6,371 nt of DNA from an uncultured Mollicutes bacterium (GCA_900538885.1 UQAI01000071.1:1-6371), one strand, 5' to 3'. Counted from the first letter of the stretch, positions 1 through 6,258 are shown. Translations and numbers: made by a program. The notes: generated by a model not told the origin, from the letters alone.

Positions 1-415
1 ACTCTTGTCAATTTACCTACTTTATGATTTAATGTTTTTTTACTTGTTCAATCATTCCTGATTGACCATATATGTAGGTATATACTTTTCCATCTGGTCT
101 TGTTTCTTTTTTTAATCTATTAATATCATCGTACTCATATAATGTTGTGGTTTTAGGAATTGACGCTGTATCTAATGATGAGGTATTTTTAGGATTGCTT
201 ATAAATCTATTTCCTTCTTCTTCTACTTTGGTGATGTTTCCTCTTTTGTATGTGTTAGTATATTTTATAGCTACATCTGTTTTAGCATCATCGATTGTAG
301 ATGTAACATTATAAGTAATAGTTCTTGGAAGAGTGGTACTTGTATAATAAGAAAGCACTTTATCTATATTTATTTTCGCATCTTTATATTCATCAGTTAT
401 TGTTTTTTTCTTTTA
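1..415 (-). pseudogene. RHS/YD-repeat protein fragment
   Basis: The open frame runs from a stop at 415-413 to TAA at 31-29. The only initiator-like codon is GTG at 358-356, and the frame is open and of similar character upstream of it, so GTG is probably not a real start. The translation has YD-repeat character: YEYDDINRLKKETRPDG followed by a Y-x-Y-x-YGQSG stretch, as in RHS and wall-associated proteins that build large secreted shells. Intact RHS proteins are usually well over 1,000 residues; here only about 130 codons survive. No signal peptide, toxin domain or RHS core domain is visible. At the 3' side an A7 tract (minus strand, 41-35) precedes the stop, and the -1 frame past it continues with NHKVGKLTRV, again YD-like, up to the window edge. 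I read this as a fragment cut at its 5' side by the feo operon end and frameshifted at the A7 tract. The family call is fairly safe; the exact role is unknown. Confidence 0.7.
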
Positions 416-437
416 TCAACCTTTTTTTAACAAATAT

Positions 438-481
438 AAAAAATAAAGAACAAAGTTAGAGTTATAATACTAACTTTGTTC
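438..481 (-). terminator. Rho-independent terminator of the feo operon
   Basis: There is a perfect 12-bp inverted repeat, GAACAAAGTTAG at 448-459 and its complement at 470-481, with a 10-nt loop. On the minus strand the stem is followed by TTTATTTTTT. It lies 39 bp past the stop of the small Cys-rich gene and is the first good terminator after the flavodoxin promoter, so it probably ends the whole four-gene transcript. Confidence 0.9.
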
Positions 482-519
482 TAATGCATAAATTTTTATA
501 GTGGTTATAAAAGGTGAGT

Positions 520-678
520 TTATTTCTTTTGTTTATTTTTCTTACATTCTTCACAACATCCATTACATGATCCACAACTTTTGCCGTCATGTTTGACTAA
601 ATAAATAATAATTAGAATTGTTATTATAGCTATTACCACAATTAAAGAAATATCAATAAAGTTTAAAGTAAGAATCAT
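520..678 (-). CDS. FeoB-associated Cys-rich membrane protein (52 aa)
   Basis: This 52-residue ORF starts at ATG 678-676, overlapping the feoB stop as ATGA, which implies translational coupling; AGGA in the feoB tail lies about 9 nt upstream. Residues 7-27 form one hydrophobic segment (FIDISLIVVIAIITILIIIY), followed by a short basic stretch and a Cys cluster, C35-x2-C38-x2-C41-C42-x2-C45, then a Lys-rich tail. That is the layout of the FeoB-associated Cys-rich membrane family (Pfam FeoB_associated, sometimes loosely called FeoC-like), encoded directly after feoB in many Firmicutes. The role of this family is not firmly established; metal binding or stabilisation of FeoB are reasonable guesses. 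The tail probably faces the cytoplasm by the positive-inside rule. It is the last gene of the operon. Length and gene order both match the family. Confidence 0.92.
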   Translation of the reverse strand: MILTLNFIDISLIVVIAIITILIIIYLVKHDGKSCGSCNGCCEECKKNKQKK

Positions 679-3053
679 AAGCTAAGTCCTATCAATAATC
701 CTATTCCTACTACTAGTAAAGAGCAAAGCCAAGCAATTAGACATTGAAATAGTACAACTATTATAGCCCATTTATGACCTAGTTCTCTTCTTATTGATGC
801 GATTGCTGCAACGCATGGTGTATACAATAAGCAAAATACAAGGAGAGAGAATGCTGAAAGAGGACTAATAAGAGTTGTGATTTTAGTTGTGCCAAGTAAT
901 AAGGTAAGGGTTGAAACAACACTTTCTTTAGCCATGAAACCAGCAATAAGACTAGTTACGATACGCCAATCGCCAAAACCTTGAAGTTTAAAGATTGGTA
1001 CTAAGAAACTTGCTATTTGAGCAAGCATACTACTGCTTTTATCGGCTGTTGCTCCTCCTAAATAATGGAAGGTAAAATCAAATGATTGTAAGAACCATAT
1101 TACCATTGAAGCAATAAAAATTACTGTGAAGGCTCTTTTTAAAAAATCTTTAGCCTTATCCCATAATAATTGAGAAACATTTTTAAGTCCTGGAACTCTA
1201 TAGTTAGGTAATTCCATTACAAATGGTACTGCCTCACCTTTAAAGATTGTATTTTTACCAATTAAAGCAACAAGAATTGCCATAACAATTCCTATTAGGT
1301 ATAAAGATATCATAATAATCCAACTATATTGTGGTTTAAAGAAAGCACTAATAAAGAATCCATAAATAGGAATTTTTGCTGTACAACTCATGAAAGGAGT
1401 AAGAAATATTGTCATTTTTCTATCTCTTTCTGAAGGTAAGGTTCTACTTGCCATAACTCCTGGAACAGTACAACCAAAACCAATTAACATAGGAACAATG
1501 CTTCTACCTGATAATCCTATCTTTCTAAGTAGTTTATCCATTACAAAAGCTACACGTGCCATATAACCAGAGTCTTCTAAAATTGATAAGAAGAAAAATA
1601 AAACAACAATTATTGGTAAGAAACTTAAAACGCTACCTACACCCTTAAAGATTCCATCAACAATGAGTGAATGAACTACCTCATTGGCATTGGCTGATGA
1701 TAAAGCGTTATCTACTACATTAGTTAAGGCGTCTATTCCCATTTCTAATAATTCTTGAAGACCTGATCCAATTAAACCAAATGTTAGGTAAAAAATTAAT
1801 GCCATTATAAGAATAAAAGCAGGAATAGCAGTAAATTTACCAGTTAATATTTTATCTATTTTTCTACTTCTAATGTGTTCTTTACTTTCTTTAGGTTTTA
1901 CAACTGTTTTATCACATAAAGATTTAATAAAAGAAAAACGCATATCCGCAATTGAAGCTGAACGATCTAGTGATCTTTCTTCTTCCATTTGTACAATAAT
2001 GTGTTCAATCATTTCTTTTTCGTTTTGAGTTAGTTTTAAGGCATCTAACACTAATTTATCATTTTCAATTAACTTTGTTGCAGCAAACCTTACGGGGATT
2101 CCTGCCTCAATTGCATGATCTTCAATTAAATGCATAATTGCATGGATTGATCGATGGACAGCTCCACCATTTTGATTTTCACCACAAAAATCATTACGGG
2201 CTGGGGCTTCTTGATACTTTGCAACGTGAATAGCATGTTCGATTAATTCTTTTACACCTTCATTTTTAGAAGCGGAAATTGGCACAACTGGAACTCCTAG
2301 CATTTCTTCCATTTTGTTGATATATATCGTTCCACTATTTCCTCTTACTTCATCCATCATATTTAAAGCTATAACCATTGGAATATTTAGTTCCATTAAT
2401 TGAAGTGTTAAATAAAGATTTCTTTCAATGTTTGTAGCATCAACTATATTTATAATACCTTTAGGTTTTTCATTTAAAATGAATTCTCTTGATACAATTT
2501 CTTCAGCTGTATATGGAGATAGACTGTATATGCCTGGTAAATCTGTAACCAAGGTATCTGGATTACCTTTTATTGCTCCACTTTTTCTATCAACTGTAAC
2601 CCCAGGAAAATTACCAACATGTTGGTTAGAACCAGTTAATTGATTAAATAGAGTTGTTTTACCACTATTTTGATTTCCTGCAAGTGCAAATGTAATAATT
2701 GTTCCTTTAGGTAAAGGATTTTCATTATTTTTATTGTGGTAAATTCCCCCTTCACCAAGGCCAGGGTGAAGCACTATTTTTTCTTGTTCTTCTTTTTCAT
2801 TTACTACTGTTTTTGATTTCGCATCATTCTTACATTCAACAATTTCTATTTTTTTCGCATCATCTAATCTAAGAGTTAAAGTATATCCATGGATTAAGAG
2901 TTCCATTGGGTCTCCCATTGGAGCATATTTTACTAGCGTTACTTGTGCACCAGGAATTACCCCCATATCAAGAAAGTGTTGTCTTAATGAACCTTCTCCG
3001 CCTACACTTGTTATTATTGCTGATTTACCTAATTCTAGTTCTTTTAGTGTCAT
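675..3053 (-). CDS. feoB: Ferrous iron transporter, FeoA-FeoB fusion
   Basis: Inner-membrane GTPase-linked Fe2+ importer of 792 aa. Residues 1-75 are a FeoA (SH3-like) domain, then a charged linker to about 115. The G domain follows: G1 GNQNSGKT 126-133, switch I GVTVDRKSG 151-159, G3 DLPG 171-174, G4 NMMD 231-234, G5 SAS 260-262. A helical GDI-like region runs to about 400, then the membrane domain. Its two Gate motifs are present: GFGCTVPGVMASRTL 525-539 (C528) and TPFMSCTAKIPIYGF 552-566 (C557), as is EDSGYMARVAFVMD at 493-506. All family motifs are intact, so it should be functional. The frame could open at GTG 3062, but that GTG is part of the Shine-Dalgarno GAGGTGAT; ATG 3053-3051 sits at proper spacing and starts with the usual FeoA opening MTLKEL. 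FeoA and FeoB are separate genes in many bacteria. It lies 35 bp after tag and overlaps the Cys-rich partner by 4 bp. Confidence 0.97.
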   Translation of the reverse strand: MTLKELELGKSAIITSVGGEGSLRQHFLDMGVIPGAQVTLVKYAPMGDPMELLIHGYTLTLRLDDAKKIEIVECKNDAKSKTVVNEKEEQEKIVLHPGLGEGGIYHNKNNENPLPKGTIITFALAGNQNSGKTTLFNQLTGSNQHVGNFPGVTVDRKSGAIKGNPDTLVTDLPGIYSLSPYTAEEIVSREFILNEKPKGIINIVDATNIERNLYLTLQLMELNIPMVIALNMMDEVRGNSGTIYINKMEEMLGVPVVPISASKNEGVKELIEHAIHVAKYQEAPARNDFCGENQNGGAVHRSIHAIMHLIEDHAIEAGIPVRFAATKLIENDKLVLDALKLTQNEKEMIEHIIVQMEEERSLDRSASIADMRFSFIKSLCDKTVVKPKESKEHIRSRKIDKILTGKFTAIPAFILIMALIFYLTFGLIGSGLQELLEMGIDALTNVVDNALSSANANEVVHSLIVDGIFKGVGSVLSFLPIIVVLFFFLSILEDSGYMARVAFVMDKLLRKIGLSGRSIVPMLIGFGCTVPGVMASRTLPSERDRKMTIFLTPFMSCTAKIPIYGFFISAFFKPQYSWIIMISLYLIGIVMAILVALIGKNTIFKGEAVPFVMELPNYRVPGLKNVSQLLWDKAKDFLKRAFTVIFIASMVIWFLQSFDFTFHYLGGATADKSSSMLAQIASFLVPIFKLQGFGDWRIVTSLIAGFMAKESVVSTLTLLLGTTKITTLISPLSAFSLLVFCLLYTPCVAAIASIRRELGHKWAIIVVLFQCLIAWLCSLLVVGIGLLIGLSL

Positions 3054-3088
3054 GTTAATCACCTCATATATAAATATTGCTACATAGG

Positions 3089-3640
3089 TTATTTTGTTTG
3101 TGATTCTTTATACATAAAGCAATTTTTGTCATGAGAATATATTACTCCAATTGCTTGAAGATAGGAATAAATTATTGTAGTACCTACAAATTTCATTTTT
3201 CTTTTAATTAAGTCTTCTGAAATGGTATCAGATAATATTGAACTTGTTTTATCATTTTCATAAATAACCTTATCTTTTGTAAAACTTTTTAAATAATTAC
3301 CAAATGAACCAAATTCTTGTTGTATCTTTTTGAATACCATAGCATTGTTTATACTAGCCTTAATCTTTCTACTATTTCTTATAATACTAGTATTTTGTAA
3401 TAGTTCATTTATTTTTTGGTCATCATATAATGCAACTTTATCAACATCAAAGTTATCATAGGCTTTTCTAAACGCTTCTCTTTTATTTAAGATACATTCC
3501 CATGAAAGGCCGGCTTGAAATGATTCAAGGATAAGCATTTCAAATAAATACTGTTCATTAAAATTTAATACACACCATTCATTATCATGATATTCTATGT
3601 ATTTTGGATTTTTTAAATTACACCATTTACATCGTTGCAT
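3089..3640 (-). CDS. tag: DNA-3-methyladenine glycosylase I
   Basis: Base-excision repair enzyme that cuts 3-methyladenine from alkylated DNA; cytoplasmic, 183 aa, close to the roughly 187 aa of E. coli Tag. The family signature is complete. Zinc ligands C4 and H18 near the N-terminus pair with H170 and C174 near the C-terminus (H-x3-C). The base-pocket and active-site residues are visible as Y17, E39 and W47 within YHDNEW (17-22) and LESFQAGLSW (38-47). KFVGTTIIYSYLQAIG in the C-terminal third is the conserved late motif. ATG 3640 has GGAG at 3652-3649 with 8 nt spacing and starts MQRCKW, matching the family start. It sits 19 bp after the flavodoxin gene and 35 bp before feoAB with no terminator on either side, so it is inside the iron operon, which is an uncommon place for it. 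Confidence 0.96.
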   Translation of the reverse strand: MQRCKWCNLKNPKYIEYHDNEWCVLNFNEQYLFEMLILESFQAGLSWECILNKREAFRKAYDNFDVDKVALYDDQKINELLQNTSIIRNSRKIKASINNAMVFKKIQQEFGSFGNYLKSFTKDKVIYENDKTSSILSDTISEDLIKRKMKFVGTTIIYSYLQAIGVIYSHDKNCFMYKESQTK

Positions 3641-3659
3641 ATTTTTGGCTCCTTTTTTG

Positions 3660-4142
3660 TTAGTTAGATTTATCTGTGTTTACCCATCTTTCTATATCTC
3701 TAGTTGTATCATATTCGGTAATTCTTTTCGCATTAACAAAAGATAACATTGGATATGTGTGTGCTAATTTGCCTTTACTTACCTTTATAGCTGTACTTTC
3801 AGAAGTACAAAATAAATGTATTTTCTTTCCTATTAAGTTTACACTCTCAATAAACGTATTAATAACTTTGGGAGCGTAATCCCACCATATAGGGTATCCG
3901 ATATATATGTCTGTATAATTATTAACATTTATTGTTAGTTCACAAATCTTTGATCTTATTTTGGAATTATTATTTTCTAAAATAGTTCTACTTTCTTTGT
4001 TATAGCGATCTAGATCATCACTAGTATAAGGTGTTTGGGGTTTTATTTCCAAAATATCTGCTTGAAGTATTTCTTTCAATCTTAATGCTGCATGTTTTGT
4101 TTTGCCTGTAATTGAAAAATATATTATAAGTTTATCACTCAC
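3660..4142 (-). CDS. Flavodoxin-family protein (Flavodoxin_4-like)
   Basis: Predicted cytoplasmic FMN-binding redox protein of 160 aa. The N-terminus KLIIYFSITGKTKHAA carries the FMN phosphate loop (S10-ITGKT15). PYTSDDLDRYNKESR at 38-52 and YIGYPIWWDYAP at 80-91 are signatures of the Flavodoxin_4 branch; W86/W87 are likely flavin stackers. FCTS at 111-114 ends a further core strand. The start is GTG 4142-4140 with AAGGTGAT just upstream at standard spacing; the next residues SDKLII lead directly into strand 1, so no longer start is needed. It is the first gene of the operon, 19 bp from tag, with its promoter about 22 bp upstream. Some family members reduce quinones or serve as electron carriers; the partner here is unknown. 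A link to iron (flavodoxin replacing ferredoxin, or ferric reduction) is inference from gene order. Family call strong, substrate unknown. Confidence 0.9.
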   Translation of the reverse strand: MSDKLIIYFSITGKTKHAALRLKEILQADILEIKPQTPYTSDDLDRYNKESRTILENNNSKIRSKICELTINVNNYTDIYIGYPIWWDYAPKVINTFIESVNLIGKKIHLFCTSESTAIKVSKGKLAHTYPMLSFVNAKRITEYDTTRDIERWVNTDKSN

Positions 4143-4163
4143 TCTATCACCTTCATATCTTCA

Positions 4164-4191
4164 ATAATAGCACAATTCTTTATTTTGTCAA
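4164..4191 (-). promoter_or_regulatory. Promoter of the flavodoxin-tag-feoAB operon
   Basis: A perfect -35 TTGACA (4191-4186) lies 16 bp before TATTAT (4169-4164), which is preceded by TGC, an extended -10. Transcription would start near 4157, leaving a leader of about 15 nt that holds only the ribosome binding site, so there is no room for a riboswitch. I see no convincing Fur or DtxR box on top of it. This is the only strong promoter I find for the four genes. Confidence 0.85.
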
Positions 4192-4214
4192 CTCATTTAA
4201 ATTTTTTAAGATAG

Positions 4215-4235
4215 ATTCCCTAGTTAAAAGACATA
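4215..4235. repeat. 21-bp direct repeat, copy A
   Basis: The plus strand contains CCCTAGTTAAAAGACATA preceded by ATT. It matches 5165-5185 at 20 of 21 positions in the same orientation, exactly 950 bp apart. Similarity stops sharply on both sides. Copy A lies about 24 bp upstream of the operon -35 box. Confidence 0.85.
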
Positions 4236-4328
4236 TAGTAAAAACTTCTCTTGATGTAAGGTGCTATTGTCTTTATTCTGTTTTTAAAAAGTTTTAGTTG
4301 TGGACTACAAATTAAAAATTTGAGATAG

Positions 4329-4621
4329 TTAAGATAGAATGATATTAACCTTATTTAAAAGCCACTCCTCAATATTAAAATGCGTAATTCCGCCCTTAGA
4401 CATATCATATTCGTCTAAACTAAACACATATTTAGGAGATGAATCACGAACAGAATCGAATGCACCAAATTCTCTTTCAATTACATCATCACTTTGTAGT
4501 AAATATGCTACTTGGACAAAACATTTTTTCCACATCTTCTGACACCAGTTAGCACTTTAATTAAATTAGATTCATTAAATCTTCTTATATTTTCAAGATA
4601 TTGATTTCTTTTAATTAGCAT
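4329..4621 (-). pseudogene. AAA_14/DUF4143-type ATPase, internally deleted
   Basis: Two pieces of one ATPase family lie back to back in different frames. The 5' piece (4621-4508) starts MLIKRNQYLENIRRF and reaches the P-loop GVRRCGK, then hits a stop after 37 codons. The 3' piece (open from 4556, first ATG 4535, TAA at 4331-4329) contains FVQVAYLL, IEREFGAFDSV, PKYVFSLDEYDMS and GITHFNIEEWLL, the C-terminal end of the same family. Intact members are roughly 400 aa; everything between the Walker A and the last 60 residues is gone. The two frames overlap around 4514-4531, where an A-rich GGAAAAAATGTTTTG stretch could serve both, as expected of a microhomology deletion. Walker A Ser/Thr is Asn at this point. 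The function of these ATPases is poorly known; many are accessory genes. No clear ribosome binding site precedes the ATG. Non-functional. Confidence 0.82.
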
Positions 4622-4642
4622 AATGGTTCTGTCATAAAATTC

Positions 4643-4690
4643 AAAAAAGTGTTACAATTTTGAAAATATTTTTAAATTATAACACTTTTT
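4643..4690 (-). terminator. Bidirectional terminator downstream of the integrase remnant
   Basis: The arms are AAAAAGTGTTACAATTT (4644-4660) and its complement at 4674-4690, 17 bp with one mismatch (a possible G-U on the minus strand) and a 13-nt loop. The arms begin with an A-run and end with a T-run, so it can act in both directions. It follows the integrase pseudogene by 11 bp and precedes the ATPase remnant by about 20 bp. Confidence 0.85.
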
Positions 4691-4700
4691 ATTAATTGTT

Positions 4701-5598
4701 TTAGGGAACGCCCCATTTAATTAATACATTTTTTTCTTTTGTTCTAAATTAGGATGCACATATAGATTTAGTGTTGTGCTTATGTTTGAATGTCCAATAA
4801 TAACACTGACTGTTTTATAATCACACTTTTCTTCTATGCATTGAGTTGCAAAGCTATGATGTAATCCATGAAATTTTAAATCTTGTATATCTAATTTCTT
4901 CATCAAACTTTTATAATAGTTTCGGTATGTTCTAGGTTTTGTATGTTTTTCATCATTAGTTAAACCATAAAATTCATTATTAACTGCCCTTTTTAATGGT
5001 TTTAATACTCTTAATAGATCTGAAGTCATCGGAATATCTTGTAAAGAGTTTTTAGTTTTAGGTGCGTCTATTATAAGTTCAGTTCTTCTTACTCCATCAT
5101 CAACAATATAAATTCTTTGAATAGTTTTCCTTATAGAAATTACCCCATTATCTACATCAATATCATTCCCTGGTTAAAAGACATAGCCCCCTATCCTAAG
5201 TCTTGTGCACAAACATATGTAGATACCTAAATTTTTAAATGTGAAGTTATTTTTCTTTGATTTGAACGATTTAACACTTCAAACATTTCATTTTCTTTTT
5301 GTATTGAAAACTCAATATCAATTTTACAATATTTAAATACTTCTGTTTAATACCATACTTAAGTATCATTTTTAAAACAATTAAAATATCTTTAATCGTT
5401 TTTTCGAGTAAGTCCTTCTTCAAGTTTCTTAAATACAAAATTTTGAACATCAGACTTTTTCACTTCTCTTTATCGCCAAAATATAAGAGTAAATGATTTT
5501 TGACTAAAAGTACATATACTGAATATATAGATTTTTTTATATATTGCTTTTTGTCTTTTTTTCTATAAGTCTATTATTTGACTTATTTTTTAGACCAT
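4701..5598 (-). pseudogene. Tyrosine recombinase/integrase, multiply frameshifted
   Basis: Integrase-type phage/ICE recombinase in broken frames. A perfect ribosome binding site (AAAGGAGG, 5615-5608) stands 9 nt before ATG 5598, but that frame stops at codon 3. Readable pieces in order: KNKSNNRLIEKKTKSN; VKNHLLLYFGDKEK; KSDVQNFVFKKLEEGLTRK, then a shift at an A6 run (5404-5399); TIKDILIVLKMILKYG; KIDIEFSIQKENE to NRSNQRKITSHLK (SAM-like core-binding domain); YICLCTRLRIG (Arg I); another shift around 5168; then DIDVDNGVISIRKT to LYVHPNLEQKKK. Catalytic ghosts: Arg I in LRIG, Lys in APKTKN, HGLHH where the family has HxLRH (the Arg is His), IIGHSN, and the nucleophile Tyr in LNLYVHP. A last A-run shift leads to an end WGVP at 4703-4701. 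At least five frameshifts next to intact genes point to decay, not assembly error. It runs just downstream of ssrA, a common integration target. The longest intact piece is 5029-4721. Confidence 0.9.
5165..5185. repeat. 21-bp direct repeat, copy B (inside the integrase ghost)
   Basis: The plus strand contains CCCTGGTTAAAAGACATA preceded by ATT; it differs from 4215-4235 only at 5172 (G against A). On the minus strand it falls just after the integrase LRIG motif, where a G-L-C-L-L-T-W-like stretch would be coded, and it overlaps one of the frameshifts. Copies A and B bracket the C-terminal part of the integrase and the ATPase remnant. Confidence 0.85.
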
Positions 5599-5658
5599 GT
5601 TTATTTACCTCCTTTACATTAGTCATTTTTTATATATAAAACTATGGAGATAAATCAA

Positions 5659-5758
5659 TTATTTAACTTTATATTTTTGGATAAATTGTGCGAGTGAAGA
5701 CAATGTTTCAATTTAAGATTTCTAAAAGTTCAAATCTTTCTACCGGATTATCAAACAC
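5659..5758 (-). pseudogene. Small decayed ORF, unrecognised
   Basis: Two short peptides in adjacent frames read like one broken protein: FDNPVERFELLEILN (GTG 5758 to TGA 5708) and IETLSSLAQFIQKYKVK (5712 to TAA 5659). A one-base shift near 5711 would join them into about 32 residues of ordinary composition. There is no ribosome binding site and it starts 10 bp past the ssrA terminator T-tract. I do not recognise the family. It may be the tail of a lost gene of the same mobile element, or chance. Confidence 0.3.
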
Positions 5759-5767
5759 AAGTTTTAG

Positions 5768-5799
5768 AAAAGAAAAAAGCAGATATCTATATCTACTTT
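5768..5799 (-). terminator. Rho-independent terminator of ssrA
   Basis: On the minus strand AAAGTAGATA pairs with TATCTGCTTT (10 bp with one G-U) around a TAGA loop, followed by TTTTTTCTTTTC (sharing the stem's last Ts). It lies 82 bp beyond the CCA end of the tmRNA, somewhat far, so the primary transcript would carry a 3' trailer to be trimmed. Confidence 0.8.
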
Positions 5800-5881
5800 C
5801 TTCACACTTATTAAAATTTTATAACTAAAGTCTAACATCCATCACTTATTTCAAAGTGTGCAAGTCGCTTGTGGTATCAAT

Positions 5882-6247
5882 TGGTGGACCTGAGGGTAGT
5901 CGAAACCCTGTCCGAGAAACGTTCCATTTTGTTTTCTACATACTTAGTTTTTCTATTTAGCTTTTATGCATAATTGGAAGAAAAACAAAACCAAGTATAC
6001 ACTAACTCATTAATCTTGATTCATATACCGAGTGAGTATAATCATCACAGCCTACTCTCTTTCCCTTATAACACACGTAGGCAAGCATTATAAGAGATAA
6101 ATCAAAATTAATTGATTACTTGCTTATGCTAGCAAGCGAAAGCATAATTTGTGTTTGCGTTTAATTTAATAAACCTCAGGTTTTAACGTGCCTACCCACG
6201 GTATGCTTACATCACTTCACATAGCCCGTCGAAACCAGTACAGGCCC
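5882..6247 (-). ncRNA. ssrA: tmRNA (transfer-messenger RNA)
   Basis: Ribosome-rescue RNA that, with SmpB, frees stalled ribosomes and tags the nascent peptide for proteolysis. The gene is 366 nt, a normal one-piece tmRNA. The 5' end GGGCCTG (6247-6241) pairs with CAGGTCC before ACCA at the 3' end, a 7-bp acceptor stem with one G-U. Next to the 5' end is the hallmark GGTTTCGACGGG. The T arm is AGGGT-TTCGACT-ACCCT, followed by an encoded CCA ending at 5882. The tag frame (6158-6129) begins GCA AAC and reads A-NTNYAFAC then UAG, the same pattern as E. coli A-NDENYALAA. A TTATGCT/AGCATAA stem encloses the end of the tag and its stop, as in other tmRNAs. It has its own promoter and terminator and is apparently intact. 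Downstream lies an integrase remnant, which suits the tRNA-like 3' end as an integration site. Confidence 0.97.
6129..6158 (-). other. tmRNA proteolysis-tag reading frame (A-NTNYAFAC)
   Basis: The codons GCA AAC ACA AAT TAT GCT read A-N-T-N-Y-A and are followed by TTC GCT TGC TAG, giving F-A-C and a stop. The resume codon is placed by analogy with E. coli, where the tag also opens GCA AAC. Most tags end in Ala-Ala preceded by a hydrophobic residue (LAA, VAA, IAA); here the last residue is Cys. The ending matters because ClpXP and similar proteases read the C-terminus. Confidence 0.85.
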
Positions 6248-6258
6248 ATAGTGACAAT

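Larger units (their letters stand above)
4143..4328. other. Non-coding stretch between the ATPase remnant and the operon
   Basis: These 186 bp hold the operon promoter (4164-4191) and one copy of the 21-bp direct repeat (4215-4235). I find no sizeable ORF and no clear terminator for the ATPase remnant. A short CAAATT/AATTTG inverted repeat near 4309-4323 is too weak to call. Confidence 0.6.
5599..5881. other. ssrA-integrase intergenic region
   Basis: Between the encoded CCA of ssrA and the integrase start lie an unannotated 82-bp tail, the ssrA terminator (5768-5799), a decayed small ORF (5659-5758) and the integrase ribosome binding site (5615-5608). An alternative in-frame integrase start, ATG 5626, exists but has no ribosome binding site. 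I see no copy of the ssrA 3' end elsewhere in the window that would mark the other junction of an island. Confidence 0.6.

Noticed and set aside
675..680. TGA read as Trp (Mycoplasma-type code)
   Set aside because: All conserved Trp codons in tag and feoB are TGG, and the feoB TGA forms a classic ATGA overlap with the next gene.
2428..2643. Plus-strand ORF of 71 aa inside feoB
   Set aside because: It lies wholly opposite the feoB G domain, has no ribosome binding site and no family character; it is a shadow of a strongly supported gene.
3676..3879. Plus-strand ORF of 67 aa opposite the flavodoxin gene
   Set aside because: Antisense shadow of an intact flavodoxin; its hydrophobic look follows from the reverse reading.
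4339..4542. Plus-strand ORF of 67 aa
   Set aside because: Antisense to the ATPase remnant, whose minus-strand translation matches a known family; the plus frame matches nothing I recognise.
4721..5029. A functional 102-aa integrase
   Set aside because: It lacks the N-terminal DNA-binding domains, and upstream frames carry the rest of the same protein in broken pieces, so it is part of a pseudogene.
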